A DNA stretch of 37,518 nucleotides from assembly GCA_025361885.1 (NCBI GenBank), contig JANYJF010000035.1, positions 1-37,518 on the forward strand. The letters run 5' to 3'. Shown here in pieces: positions 1-16,385 of this stretch. The stretch's first letter is position 1. Every line of letters begins with the position of its first letter. A program made the translations under genes and the position numbers. The DNA is from Coriobacteriia bacterium. GTDB lineage: Bacteria > Actinomycetota > Coriobacteriia > Anaerosomatales > PALSA-660. A model generated the notes under the pieces. It saw nothing but the letters and a program-made list of their open reading frames with translations, ran no database searches and was not told where the DNA came from.

Positions 1-2650
1 GGGCTCCCTGACCATCGCGAGCACCGTGAAGGGGTGGCTGTTTGTTGCCGTGACCGCGTCCGTGCTCTTCGGGCTGCTGGAGCGAGATCGGCGGCACGGT
101 GAGCGCCTGTCGGAGGATCTCCGGGAGGCACAGCAGCGGGCAAGCTCGATCCTGGAGAACGCGCCTCAAGCCATCATGTTCCTCGATGCGGACGGCACTA
201 TCACCTACGCCAACCACGAGGTCGAGACGACGTTCGACCTGACGGCTCGGGAACTCGTCGGCGCGGGCGTCATGGATCTGGGATGGACGTTCCAGGACCT
301 CGACGGGGAGCCGATCTCCGGTGACCGGTTTCCGGGTGCGACCGCCACACATACAGGGCGCGCGATCCGCGACCACGTCATGCAGGTCACCACTGCGGAT
401 GGAGTGAGCCGCGTCCTGTCGATGAATGCCGTGCCCATGAGCGACGAGCAGGGTCGCGAGGGCGCGCTCGTGGCGTTCTCGGACATCTCCGATGCGGTCG
501 AAGGGCGGCGTCGCCTGGAGCACGTGAACCGCCTGTACGCCGTGCTGGGCGAGACCAGTCAGTCGATCATCGGGCTCACCGAGGGCCGGGACCCGCTGCC
601 GGAGGTGTGCCGCATCATAGTGCAGACCGGCGGGTTCTGCATGGCGTGGGTGGGTCTCGTGGACCCGGAGACGCGACTCGTGCGTCCTGTGGCTTCGGCC
701 GGCAGCATGGAGGGGTACCTCGACGATATCACGATCACCACGCTCGACGAACCGAACGGACGCGGTCCCACCGGCGTCGCGATCCGCGAGGCGCGAACCG
801 TGGTGTGCAACGACATCGCGAGCGACCCGCAGATGGCGCCGTGGCGTGGCCGGGCGCTCTCGCGGGGCTACGGCGCGTTGATCGCGATCCCACTGCTGCG
901 CGACGGGATCGCTGTGGGTGCGTTCTTGGCGTACGCGCCGGAGTCGGCCTTCTTCGGGGCGAGGGAGATCGAGCTCCTCGAGCGGCTGGCGAGCGACATC
1001 GCCTTCGCGATGGTGGTGCAGGACAGAGAGGCGCAGAGGCGTCGAGGTGAGGACGAGCTGCGTCGGTGGGCGGAGATCTTCGAGCATACCCAGGTGGGCG
1101 TCGTGATCAGCGAGTCCGGCAGCCCGCTCATCAGCCTGTGCAACCCCGCCTTCGCGACGATGCACGGATTCGCGTCTGTCGACGAGATCATCGGTACTCC
1201 GCTCGCAGCAATGACCGCACCTCGGGAGCGCCCGAAGCACGCCGTGCGGCGCGAGGAAAGCGTGAAGAGGGGCCACACCCACTACGAGGCGCTCCACGTG
1301 CGACAGGACGGCACGACCTTCCCGGTCGACATCGACCTGACGATCGTCTTCGGCGAGGACGGCCCACCCCGCTACGGGATCGCGACGGTAGTGGACATCA
1401 CCGAGCGTAAGGCCGCCGAGGATGAGCTCGAGGAGTACCGCAGCAAGCTCGAGGGTCTAGTCGATGAGCGCACGGCCGAGTTGGAGCGGGTCAACGCCGA
1501 TCTGATCCGCGCGACCGAGGCCAAGAGCCAGTTCCTGGCGAACATGAGCCACGAGCTGCGGACGCCGCTGAACTCCATCATCGGCTTCACGGGCATCATG
1601 CTGCAGGGGATGGCCGGCCCGCTCAGCGCGGAGCAGAAGAAGCAGATGGGCATGGTACACCGATCGGGCCGCTACCTCCTGTCGCTCATCAACGACGTCC
1701 TCGACCTGTCCCGGATCGAGGCTGGGCGCATGCGGGTCGAGGTCGAGTCCCTCGACCTTCGGGACTCGATCGCGATCGTGGAGCAGACCATGGCCCCGTT
1801 GGCCAGACAGGGTGGATTGGCGCTCGTCGTCGAGGTCCCCGACGTCCCCATGGGCATGACATCGGACCGGGGAAAGATCCAGCAGATCCTTCTCAACCTG
1901 GTGGGCAACGCCATCAAGTTCACCGCTGACGGTAGCGTCACGGTGCGTGCGGAGGCGCGAGGAGACGAGATCATCGTCACGGTCACGGACACCGGTGTGG
2001 GGATCGGACGGGGAGAGCAGTCTCATATCTTCGACGAGTTCCATCAGATCGCGCGAGCCGCGGGCGACAAGACGCAGGGGTCGGGTCTCGGACTGACGAT
2101 CTGTCGACGCCTGGCCCGTGTCCTGGGCGGCGATGTGACGGTAAGCAGCAATCTGGGTGAGGGTTCGACGTTCACGCTGTCTCTTCCGGTGACGCTTCCC
2201 GGTGGCAGCGGGATCGCGAGGTCGGGCGACATCGACCCGCGCGGCCTGGTCGCTATGGTCGTCGACGACGATCCGTCGGCGTTGGCCCTCTACACGCTGT
2301 ACCTGGAGGGCGAGGGCATCGAAGTGGTCCAAGTCGAGGACGGTGCTGAGGCGCTCGCGATGGCGCGCGAGCGATGTCCGGCCGTCATTCTGTTGGATAT
2401 CACCCTGCCCGCCATGAGCGGACCGCAGGTGCTGCGCCGCCTGAAGTCCGATCCCGCGACCTCGGGGATCCCTGTCATCTTCGTCTCGGCTCACCAGCCC
2501 GGTGAATACGATTCGCAGGGATCCGTCGCACAACTCATCAAGCCCGTCACCCGCGATATGCTCGTTCGCCAGGTCATTGGTGTCCTCGCCTCAAGCGTCG
2601 GGCATAATGGGAACCAGTTCCGCCCCTCCGATGAAGGAGAAGCATGGTGA
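1..2650 (+). CDS. Hybrid sensor histidine kinase (PAS-GAF-PAS-HisKA-HATPase-receiver), 5' end outside window
   Basis: The frame is open to the left edge, so the N-terminus is missing; a GTG at 26 lies inside a hydrophobic run that reads as the end of a membrane segment. Residue numbers below count from that GTG. In order: PAS (about 38-155), GAF (about 195-335), second PAS (about 345-460), a short coiled coil, the dimerisation/phosphoacceptor domain with His509 in NMSHELRTP, the ATPase domain with the N box NLVGNAIKF, G1 box DTGVGIG and G2 box GSGLGL, and a C-terminal receiver with phosphoacceptor Asp791 in LLDITLP. The protein should sense a signal through PAS/GAF, autophosphorylate and pass phosphate to its own receiver or to the next gene product. 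The ligand cannot be read from sequence. The next gene overlaps its 3' end by seven bases. Confidence 0.9.
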   Translation, partial: GSLTIASTVKGWLFVAVTASVLFGLLERDRRHGERLSEDLREAQQRASSILENAPQAIMFLDADGTITYANHEVETTFDLTARELVGAGVMDLGWTFQDLDGEPISGDRFPGATATHTGRAIRDHVMQVTTADGVSRVLSMNAVPMSDEQGREGALVAFSDISDAVEGRRRLEHVNRLYAVLGETSQSIIGLTEGRDPLPEVCRIIVQTGGFCMAWVGLVDPETRLVRPVASAGSMEGYLDDITITTLDEPNGRGPTGVAIREARTVVCNDIASDPQMAPWRGRALSRGYGALIAIPLLRDGIAVGAFLAYAPESAFFGAREIELLERLASDIAFAMVVQDREAQRRRGEDELRRWAEIFEHTQVGVVISESGSPLISLCNPAFATMHGFASVDEIIGTPLAAMTAPRERPKHAVRREESVKRGHTHYEALHVRQDGTTFPVDIDLTIVFGEDGPPRYGIATVVDITERKAAEDELEEYRSKLEGLVDERTAELERVNADLIRATEAKSQFLANMSHELRTPLNSIIGFTGIMLQGMAGPLSAEQKKQMGMVHRSGRYLLSLINDVLDLSRIEAGRMRVEVESLDLRDSIAIVEQTMAPLARQGGLALVVEVPDVPMGMTSDRGKIQQILLNLVGNAIKFTADGSVTVRAEARGDEIIVTVTDTGVGIGRGEQSHIFDEFHQIARAAGDKTQGSGLGLTICRRLARVLGGDVTVSSNLGEGSTFTLSLPVTLPGGSGIARSGDIDPRGLVAMVVDDDPSALALYTLYLEGEGIEVVQVEDGAEALAMARERCPAVILLDITLPAMSGPQVLRRLKSDPATSGIPVIFVSAHQPGEYDSQGSVAQLIKPVTRDMLVRQVIGVLASSVGHNGNQFRPSDEGEAW

Positions 2651-3015
2651 GCAAACGCATCCTGGTCGTGGAGGACGACGCTCAGAACTCTTACCTCATC
2701 CAATTCATACTGGAAAAGAGCGGATACGCGGTGGAGGTCGTGAGCGACGGGGAGCAGGCGGTGTCGGCGATGGAGACGGCGTATCCCACGCCCGACCTCA
2801 TCTTGATGGATATGCTCCTTCCCAAGATGAACGGCTATGAGGCGACCCGGGCCATCAAGGCGATATCCGTTGGCGCCCGCATCCCCGTCATCGCGCTCAC
2901 GGCCTACTCGATGAAGGGCGACCGCGAACGCATCCTCGAGGCCGGCTGTGACGGCTACATCGCCAAGCCAATCGATCCCGAGACCTTCGTCTCCGAGATG
3001 GAAGAGTACCTGTGA
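2644..3015 (+). CDS. Single-domain response regulator (CheY/DivK-like)
   Basis: A 123-residue protein made only of a receiver domain. It has the acidic pair in VVEDDAQN, phosphoacceptor Asp56 in LILMDMLLPKMNG, the conserved Thr/Ser region ALTAYS and Lys in IAKPID. There is no output domain, so it probably works by protein contact or in a phosphorelay with the hybrid kinases on either side. It starts inside the last codons of the upstream kinase, with a GAAGGAGA ribosome site just before the ATG, so the two are probably translated together. The motif after the Asp and the short length resemble DivK-type or Spo0F-like relay proteins; the exact partner is inferred only from position. Confidence 0.9.
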   Translation: MVSKRILVVEDDAQNSYLIQFILEKSGYAVEVVSDGEQAVSAMETAYPTPDLILMDMLLPKMNGYEATRAIKAISVGARIPVIALTAYSMKGDRERILEAGCDGYIAKPIDPETFVSEMEEYL

Positions 3016-3046
3016 CGTCCGTCCTGACAGGGGAGGGGACACGCGC

Positions 3047-4696
3047 ATGAAGGTCCTGGTCGTCGATGACGAGTCAGATGCGCGGTACCTGATCGCAGCC
3101 CTGCTGAAGGGTCACGGCCATGAGGTCGTCGAGGCAGAAGATGGCGTCGACGCTTTGGAGAAGGCGCGCCGCGAGCCTGTCGACATCATCGTCACAGACA
3201 TCCTGATGCCCCGCATGGACGGCTATCAGCTGTGCCGCGAATGGAAGTCAGACCCCGAACTGTCGAAGATACCGTTCGTCTTCTACTCCGCCACGTACAC
3301 GGAGCCGGAGGACGAGCGATTCGCCGGGAACCTGGGTGCGGACGCATACTTCGTGAAACCTCAGGACCCGGACATCCTCGTTTCGCTGATCGAGGATGAG
3401 TTGCTCAAGCACCGCGATGGCGCCGCTGCGCCTCGAGCCGCGGTCAGCACCGAAGAGACGACAGTCCTGCGCGAGTACAACGAGCGTCTCGTCTCGAAGC
3501 TCGAGCAGAAGGTCACCGAGTTGGGAGCCGCGAACGCCGGGCTCCAGCGGGCGCTGGAGGTCCTCTCCAACGAGGTGGACGTCAAGAAGACCCTGATCGA
3601 GCGGTTGACGAACGACATCGAAGCGAAGCACAAGGTCGAGCTCGACCTCCGCAACGCCAACGAAGTGCTCGGTGCGATCATCGAGTCATCGCCTCTCGCC
3701 ATCGTCGCCTTCGATCTCGAATGGCGCGTCACGATGTGGAACCCCACCGCTGAGGAGCTGTTCGGTTACTGCACCGAGGAGATGATGGGCAACGACTATC
3801 GCCCGGTGGTCCAGGACGAGTTCCTCGAGGACTTCGAGGCGCGTTCGAAGCGCGCCATCGCGGACGATGATGGATATGTCACGGAGCGTGGTGCGAAGCG
3901 CAGGGACGGCACCCGCATTGAGATCCGGGTCTCCGTGGCGCCGCTTCACGACTGCGACGGACAGGTCAGCGGACTCGTGGGCATGTTCGTCGACATCACC
4001 GAGGCCCGGCACATCGAGCTCACGAAGGCGACCTTCCTGTCGATGGTCTCCCACGAGTTGCGCACACCCCTGACCTCCATCATCGGGTATGCCGACCTGA
4101 TGGGGCAGATCGACTTGCGCGAGAAGCCCAAGTTGTTCGCTCAGATGCTCGGCAAGATCCGCGAGCGCGGCAACACCATGCGCGGGCTGATCGACGACCT
4201 GCTCGACCTGACGCAGATCCAGGCAGGGCCCCTGAGACTCGACCTCGCGAACATCGACCTGGCCGGTATCGTGCGAGATTCGGCCGGCCAAGTGGAGCTG
4301 GGACCGGCGCACAGGCTCGTCGTGGACGCGCCCGAAGGCCTGCCCCTGGTCGCTGCCGATCGGGAGCGCATCGCCAGGGTCGTCCGTTCGCTCGTGTCCA
4401 ACGCGGTGAAGTATTCGCCGGACGGTGGAGAGGTCGGCGTACGAGTCAGCGCCGAGAACGATCGCGTCCAAGTCGCGGTCTCCGACCAGGGGATCGGGAT
4501 CGACGCCGCGGACGTCGAGCAAGTCCTTGAGCGATTCACGCAGGCCGACATGTCGGACACCCGCACGTTCGGGGGCGTGGGTGTGGGACTGTTCCTGGCT
4601 AAGCAGATCATGACCGCCCACAAGGGCGATCTCCAGGTCGACAGCACGCCGGGCGATGGCTCGACGTTCACCTTCTCCTTGCCGGTCGCGCCGTGA
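3047..4696 (+). CDS. Receiver-PAS-histidine kinase (hybrid kinase with N-terminal receiver)
   Basis: I chose the ATG at 3047 (549 residues) because an SD-like GGGGAGGGG run precedes it and the receiver begins there as MKVLVVDDESDAR; the frame is open further upstream, but that stretch overlaps the previous gene and has no domain. Domains: receiver with Asp51 in IIVTDILMPRMDG (about 1-120), a coiled coil (about 140-200), PAS (about 205-320), dimerisation domain with His336 in MVSHELRTP, and an ATPase domain with SNAVKYSPDG, DQGIGID and GVGVGLFLAK. With the receiver at the front, this kinase can be switched by phosphate coming from another kinase, which fits a relay with the two genes upstream. 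It is soluble, with no membrane segment seen. Its stop overlaps the next start as GTGA. Confidence 0.88.
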   Translation: MKVLVVDDESDARYLIAALLKGHGHEVVEAEDGVDALEKARREPVDIIVTDILMPRMDGYQLCREWKSDPELSKIPFVFYSATYTEPEDERFAGNLGADAYFVKPQDPDILVSLIEDELLKHRDGAAAPRAAVSTEETTVLREYNERLVSKLEQKVTELGAANAGLQRALEVLSNEVDVKKTLIERLTNDIEAKHKVELDLRNANEVLGAIIESSPLAIVAFDLEWRVTMWNPTAEELFGYCTEEMMGNDYRPVVQDEFLEDFEARSKRAIADDDGYVTERGAKRRDGTRIEIRVSVAPLHDCDGQVSGLVGMFVDITEARHIELTKATFLSMVSHELRTPLTSIIGYADLMGQIDLREKPKLFAQMLGKIRERGNTMRGLIDDLLDLTQIQAGPLRLDLANIDLAGIVRDSAGQVELGPAHRLVVDAPEGLPLVAADRERIARVVRSLVSNAVKYSPDGGEVGVRVSAENDRVQVAVSDQGIGIDAADVEQVLERFTQADMSDTRTFGGVGVGLFLAKQIMTAHKGDLQVDSTPGDGSTFTFSLPVAP

Positions 4697-5417
4697 GCCT
4701 GGTCGACCGGGCGGCAACGCAGCGGGTCCTTCTCGTCGAGGACGACACGGTCATCCGCGACGCTGTCCAAGCCTACCTGGAGCGTGAGGGATACTGGGTC
4801 ACGCCCGCCGCCGACGGTGCGGCCGCTCTGGAGGCCGCTGCCCGGCACGCCTTCGACCTCGTGGTCCTGGACCTCAACCTTCCGAAGGTGTCGGGCGAGG
4901 AGGTCTGCCGAAGGCTCCGCGACAGCTCCGACGTCCCGATCATCATGCTCACGGCCAAAGGGACCGAGGAGGAGCGCATCGCTGGCCTCGAGCTCGGTGC
5001 CGACGATTATCTCGTCAAGCCCTTCAGTCCTCGCGAGCTGGTCGCGCGTGTCCGTGCGCTGCTTCGCCGGGCCCACGCGGAGTCCGACCCGCAACGCGAT
5101 CGCCTGGTGTTCGACGGTCTCGAGATCGACCTGAAGGCACACCGCGTGCTGCTGGACGGTCATGAAGTGGAGCTCACCGCCAGCGAGTTCAAGCTGCTCG
5201 TCACGTTGTCCCGCTACCCGGGACGCGTCTACTCGCGGATGGAGCTGGTAGAGAAGGTGCTCGGCTACGACTTCGAAGGCTACGAGCGGGCGATCGACTC
5301 GCATGTGAAGAACCTGCGCTCCAAGCTCGGTGACGATCCCCGTGAGCCGCGGTTCATCCACACCGTCACCGGGGTTGGATATCGCTTCGAGCCGACAGAG
5401 GCGGAGGCCGCCTGCTG

Positions 5418-5418
<1 letters not shown>
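4693..5418 (+). CDS. OmpR/PhoB-family response regulator
   Basis: A 241-residue transcription factor. The receiver domain (about 10-122) carries the acidic pair in LLVEDDT, phosphoacceptor Asp60 in LVVLDLNLPKVSG, the Thr in IIMLTAKG and Lys in DDYLVKPFSPRELVAR. The C-terminal half (about 138-235) is a winged helix with ELTASEFKLL and the recognition-helix region RAIDSHVKNLRSKLG, ending VTGVGYRF, typical of the OmpR class. It starts at a GTG overlapping the preceding kinase stop by four bases and is followed, one base overlapping, by a membrane kinase. The likely cognate pair is this regulator with the kinase at 5418. Target genes are unknown. Confidence 0.95.
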
Positions 5419-8763
<3,345 letters not shown>

Positions 8764-8780
<17 letters not shown>

Positions 8781-10062
8781 GGGAGGTCGCCTCGTCGACC
8801 CCGCCGCGGGTCTCGACACGGTCGCCGACGTGGTCATCCGCGATGGCGTGATCGTCGAGATAGGCGAGGACCTCACCATACCCAAGGGCGTCACCATCGA
8901 GTGTGCCGAGAAGGTCGTCCTGCCGGGTCTCGTGGACCTGCACGTCCACCTGCGCGAGCCCGGTCGCGAGGACGAGGAGACTGTGTCGAGCGGCAAGCGC
9001 GCCGCCGCGCACGGCGGCTTCGCCGGCATCTGCCCGATGCCTAACACCGAGCCCGTTGCCGACGAGGGCTCCGCGATCACCGCGCTGATGGACCTGGCAG
9101 ACGATGGCTTCCCCGTGCAGGTGTTCCCGGTCGGCGCCATGACCGTCAAGCAGGCCGGCGAACTGATGGCCGAGATCGGCGACATGCACCACGCCGGAGC
9201 CGTCGCGTTCTCCGACGACGGCCGCTGCGTCCAGGACTCCGGCGTCATGCGCCGGGTCATGGACTACGCGAAGATGTTCCCGGTCACGCTCATGTCGCAC
9301 TGCCAGGACGACGCGCTGGCAGGCCGGGGCGTCGTCAACGAAGGCGTGGTCTCCACCCGCTTGGGTCTGCCGGGCTACCCGGCCGCCGCCGAGGAGATCA
9401 TGATCGCCCGCGACATCGCGCTGTGCGAGCTCACGGGCTGCCGTGTGCACGTCCAGCACGTCTCGACCGCCCGCGGGGTGGAGCTCATCCGTGTGGCCAA
9501 GGCCGCGGGCCTTCCCGTGACGTGCGAGGTCACCCCGCATCACCTGTTCCTGGACGAGGACATGCTGGACCTGACGTACGACACCAACCGCAAGATGAAC
9601 CCGCCGCTGCGCACGGCCGCCGATCGCGAAGCCCTGCTCGACGGCTTGGTGGACGGCACCGTCGACGCCATCGCTACCGATCACGCCCCGCACGCCGCGC
9701 ATGAGAAGCAGCTCGAGTTCGAGCTCGCTCCGTTCGGCACCACGGGGCTGGAGACGGCGCTGTCGCTGGTCAACACGCATCTGGTGGCCTGCGGCCGTGT
9801 CACCTGGTCGCAGGTGGCGCAGTGGATGTGCCACGGGCCGCGCTCGTGCGTGCCGCTGATCCCCGAGCAGCGCATCGAGGTCGGTCGACCCGGCACGCTG
9901 ACGATCGTGGACCCGGAGGCACGCGTGGAGGTCACGCGTGAGTGGTTCGTCGGCACGTCGCGCAACTCGGCGTTCCTAGGGGCTAAACTGCTCGGGAAGG
10001 CCACGGAAGTGCTGGTCGATGGGGAGTGGGCACTGAAGGGCGGGAAGGTGGTCGAGCGGTGA
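8764..10062 (+). CDS. pyrC: Dihydroorotase
   Basis: A 432-residue amidohydrolase that closes carbamoyl-aspartate to dihydroorotate. Zinc-binding residues are visible in DLHVHLREPG (His60, His62), HVQHVS, CEVTPHHL and ATDHAPH (Asp306 onward), the pattern of the class I bacterial enzymes. I chose GTG 8764 because GGAGGT lies seven bases before it and the protein then begins MALLLKGGRLVDPAAG; a TTG five codons earlier, at 8749, is less likely. It overlaps the pyrB end by 17 bases and shares a GTGA overlap with carA, so the three genes are tightly packed. Nothing unusual in the active site. Confidence 0.96.
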
Positions 10063-11327
10063 CGGAAGCGCGGCGGGCACTGCTGGCGCTCGAGGACGGC
10101 ACACACTTCTTCGGCGTCGCCTGCGGCGCCGAGGGTGAAGCCGACGGCGAGCTGTGCTTCAACACGTCGCTCTCCGGCTACCAGGAGATCTTGTCGGACC
10201 CTTCGTACGCCGGCCAGATCGTCACCATGACCATGCCCCACATCGGCAACTACGGGGTCAACGGCGCTGACATGGAGTCCCGCGGCGTCTTCGCCCGGGG
10301 CTTCGTGGTCCGCGAGATGTGCCGCCGGCCCTCGAGTTGGCGCTCCGAGCAGTCGGTACCCGACTTCCTGGCGAAGCAGGGCGTCGTCGGCATCGAGGGC
10401 GTCGATACCCGGCGCCTCACGCGGCATCTGCGCGAGCGGGGCGCGATGCGCGCGGTCATCTCGACTCTCGACCTCGATCCCGCGTCGCTGTCCGCCAAAG
10501 CGGCGGCCTCGCCGGGGCTCGTGGGCCGCGATCTGGTCCGCGAGGTCGCCGTGCCCGAGGCGTATGTGTGGGGGAGCGAGGACCCGACCGGCTGCCTGCC
10601 GATCGACACGGGCGTCCTGCCGGTCGAGGCGCGCCACCATGTCGTGGCGTTCGACTCCGGCATCAAATTCAACATCCTGCGGCGCCTGTCCGACGCCGGC
10701 TGCTCGGTGACCGTCGTGCCGCCGACCACCTCTGCCGATGAGATCCTCGCGATGTCCGCGGATGGGGTGTTCCTGGCCAACGGCCCGGGCGACCCCTCAG
10801 CCGTCGGCTATCTGCATGGAACGCTCGGCGAACTGCTCGGCAAGGTCCCGGTGTTCGGGATATGTCTCGGTCACCAGATGCTCTCGCTCGCGCTCGGTGC
10901 GAAGACGTACAAGCTCAAGTACGGCCATCGCGGCGGCAACCATCCGGTGATGAACCTGCTGACGCGGCGCGTGGAGATCTCCAGCCAGAACCACGGCTTC
11001 TGTGTCGACTTCGCTTCGATCGGCGAGCTCGATCCTCCGAACGCCGGGGGCGTCGCTCACGACCCCGCGGATCTCGAGGCCTGGGTGACTTCGGGAGCGG
11101 TGCCGGTCGTCATCTCGCCCAGGTTCGGCCGCGTCCAGCTCACGCACGTCAACCTCAACGACATGACGGTCGAGGGCATCCGCTGCCTCGATGTGCCGGC
11201 GTTCTCGGTGCAGTACCACCCGGAGGCCGCACCGGGTCCGCACGATTCGCGGTATCTGTTCAGCGCATTCATGGCGCTGATGGATGGATCGACCGACTAT
11301 CTGTCAGGTAGCAGAGCAGGGGGCTGA
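10059..11327 (+). CDS. carA: Carbamoyl-phosphate synthase small (glutaminase) chain
   Basis: A 422-residue protein that splits glutamine and passes ammonia to CarB. The N-terminal domain shows GEADGELCFNTSLSGYQEI and the HIGNYGVN segment typical of CarA. The C-terminal class I glutamine amidotransferase has nucleophile Cys269 in VFGICLGHQ and His387 and Glu389 in QYHPEA. The GTG at 10059 forms a GTGA overlap with pyrC; an earlier in-frame start at 10026 would add 11 residues of pyrC-overlapping sequence and is rejected. It is followed not directly by carB but by a universal stress protein gene six bases after its stop codon. Confidence 0.97.
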   Translation: MTEARRALLALEDGTHFFGVACGAEGEADGELCFNTSLSGYQEILSDPSYAGQIVTMTMPHIGNYGVNGADMESRGVFARGFVVREMCRRPSSWRSEQSVPDFLAKQGVVGIEGVDTRRLTRHLRERGAMRAVISTLDLDPASLSAKAAASPGLVGRDLVREVAVPEAYVWGSEDPTGCLPIDTGVLPVEARHHVVAFDSGIKFNILRRLSDAGCSVTVVPPTTSADEILAMSADGVFLANGPGDPSAVGYLHGTLGELLGKVPVFGICLGHQMLSLALGAKTYKLKYGHRGGNHPVMNLLTRRVEISSQNHGFCVDFASIGELDPPNAGGVAHDPADLEAWVTSGAVPVVISPRFGRVQLTHVNLNDMTVEGIRCLDVPAFSVQYHPEAAPGPHDSRYLFSAFMALMDGSTDYLSGSRAGG

Positions 11328-11332
11328 TTCGA

Positions 11333-12178
11333 TTGCTTCGCACGGTGATGATCCCGACCGACTTCTCCGACGAATGCGACCTGGTGATCCGCTTTGCCAC
11401 GGGGCTCGCGGCTCTAGGGGTGCGTCGCGCTGTCGTTGCGCATGTGGTGGAGGCCTCCGGGTTGGAGGGGCCGGTCATCGCCACCAAGGTGGATGCCGCA
11501 CGCGACGCCATGCGCGAGGTCATCATCCCGCTCAAGGATGCCGGCTTGGATGTCGAGGTCCGTATTCTGGCGGGCCAGCCGTACTCGGAACTGCTTGCTC
11601 TGGCGGCCGAAGCCAACGTGGACGCGATCGTGTGTGGGTCTTCCGGCAAGAGCGTGCGAGACCAGCTGTTCGTGGGCTCGGTGTCGGAGCGCGTGGCCAA
11701 AGAGGCGGCCTGCCCGACCCTGATGATCAGATACGACCTGCTGCGCATGGCGGCCGATCCCGCGGACCTCGCGCGGAAGTTCGCTTCGCGCCTACTGGTG
11801 CCGACTGACTTCTCTGGCGCGGCCACGCGCGCGCTCCAGACGTCGGTCCTGCTTCCCGCCAAGGCCATCGCCTGGATCCGGATCCTGCACGTCCTGCCGG
11901 CGCCTCCCACAGACGAGCGGGGCCGTCGCACCGAGATGGGCGCCGAGTTCCACCTTCGCAACCTGGCGGATCTCGCGAAGGAGAAGGGGATCACCGCGTC
12001 CCCGACGCTTCGCTACGGCACGCCGGAGCGCGAGATCCTCGGCGAGGTGCACGACAGCGGCATCACGGGCATCGTGATGGGTACCCGGGGCCGCAACGCG
12101 CTCGCGGAGGCGCTCGTGGGCTCGGCGTCGATGACGCTGGTTCGTCAGGCGTCAGTACCGGTGATGATCGTCCCCTAA
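11333..12178 (+). CDS. Tandem universal stress protein (two UspA domains)
   Basis: A 281-residue protein with two UspA folds in one chain. Domain 1 (about 1-130) starts [13 protein letters not shown] and ends with the nucleotide motif [16 protein letters not shown]; domain 2 (about 155-281) starts [15 protein letters not shown] and ends [15 protein letters not shown]. Both fit G-2X-G-9X-G-S, the ATP-binding form of the family, so nucleotide binding is likely. The start is a TTG with GCAGAGCAGGGGG before it. It lies between carA and carB in the same direction, only six bases after carA, so it is probably part of the pyr message. Its job there is unknown; universal stress proteins respond to energy or redox state in other bacteria. 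Confidence 0.85.
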   Translation: MLRTVMIPTDFSDECDLVIRFATGLAALGVRRAVVAHVVEASGLEGPVIATKVDAARDAMREVIIPLKDAGLDVEVRILAGQPYSELLALAAEANVDAIVCGSSGKSVRDQLFVGSVSERVAKEAACPTLMIRYDLLRMAADPADLARKFASRLLVPTDFSGAATRALQTSVLLPAKAIAWIRILHVLPAPPTDERGRRTEMGAEFHLRNLADLAKEKGITASPTLRYGTPEREILGEVHDSGITGIVMGTRGRNALAEALVGSASMTLVRQASVPVMIVP

Positions 12179-12196
12179 GGCTCGAGGATCGGCAGC

Positions 12197-12249
12197 CGCG
12201 GGGGCTCCGGCCCGCGCGCGCTGAGGGACCGTGGCGGCCTCGGGCCGCC
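12197..12249 (+). repeat. Two GC-rich hairpins between the stress protein gene and carB
   Basis: CGCGGG (12197-12202) can pair with CCCGCG (12211-12216), and GGCGGCC (12233-12239) pairs exactly with GGCCGCC (12243-12249) across a three-base loop. They occupy the only sizeable gap inside the operon. They could lower read-through into carB or stabilise an RNA end; there is no U-run, so termination is not certain. Confidence 0.4.
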
Positions 12250-12291
12250 TTCGTCCCGGAACGAGTGGATGCCGAAGAACAAGGAGACCGC

Positions 12292-15554
<3,263 letters not shown>

Positions 15555-15558
<4 letters not shown>

Positions 15559-16385
15559 TCTGTGCCGGCGACATCTCGGCCTCTATTGAGCATCCGCTGC
15601 TGGAGCGCGTCACCGTCCTGGCGAACGACCGCGTCGCGACCGGCGTGGGTCTTATCGCCTTGCACGCCCCGCGCGTCGCCGCGCGCATTGAGCCCGGCCA
15701 GTTCGTGCACCTGCGTATCGCGCGCGGCTCCTCGTTCCTGCTGCGGCGGCCGTTCTCGGTGCATCTCGCCGGTGGCGAGCGCATCGAGATCCTGTACCAG
15801 GTGCTCGGGGAGGGCACCCGCGCTCTCGCCGCACGCGCCCCGGGTGAGGAGATGGACGTCATCGGGCCGCTGGGTCGCGGCTGGACCGTACCCGACGGTG
15901 CCGCGCACGCGCTGCTCGTCGCCGGAGGGCTCGGAGCCGCGCCGATGGGTATGCTGGTGGCGCGTCTCGCCGACCTGGGAGTGGCCGCTTCGGTCGCGCT
16001 TGGCGCTCCGACGAAGGAGCGCCTCGTGGCCCTCGACGTGTTCGAGGCGCACGCGCGTCGGGTCGTGCTCGCGACCGACGACGGCTCGGCGGGGGAGCAC
16101 GGGTTCGTGACCGCGCCCGCCGGGCGCCTGCTCGCCGAGGACCGCCCGGACGTCGTGTACGCGTGCGGCCCGGAGGTCATGGAGCGAGCGGTTGCCCGCA
16201 TGGCCGCCGACGCGGGTGTTCCCTGCCAAGTGTCGCTCGAGCGACTTATGGCGTGCGGGATCGGCGCCTGCCTGTCGTGCGTGGTCGCCACGCGGTCCGG
16301 GCAGAAGCGGGCGTGCTGCGACGGCCCGGTCTTCGACGCAAAGGAGGTGCTGTGGGATGCCTCCGAAGTCCCCCCGCGACACTGA
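15555..16385 (+). CDS. pyrK: Dihydroorotate dehydrogenase electron transfer subunit (FAD and 2Fe-2S)
   Basis: A 276-residue flavoprotein of the ferredoxin reductase superfamily. The FAD-binding segment is LRRPFSVH and the NAD-binding one [15 protein letters not shown]. The C-terminal 2Fe-2S cluster is formed by Cys234, Cys239, Cys242 and one of Cys254/Cys255 ([11 protein letters not shown], then RACCDGP). Together with PyrD it forms the class 1B enzyme, which passes electrons from dihydroorotate to NAD+. The GTG at 15555 overlaps carB by four bases; earlier starts lie inside carB. The next gene begins inside its last 30 bases. This subunit marks an NAD-linked, oxygen-independent pathway, unlike the quinone-linked PyrD of mycobacteria. 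Confidence 0.95.
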
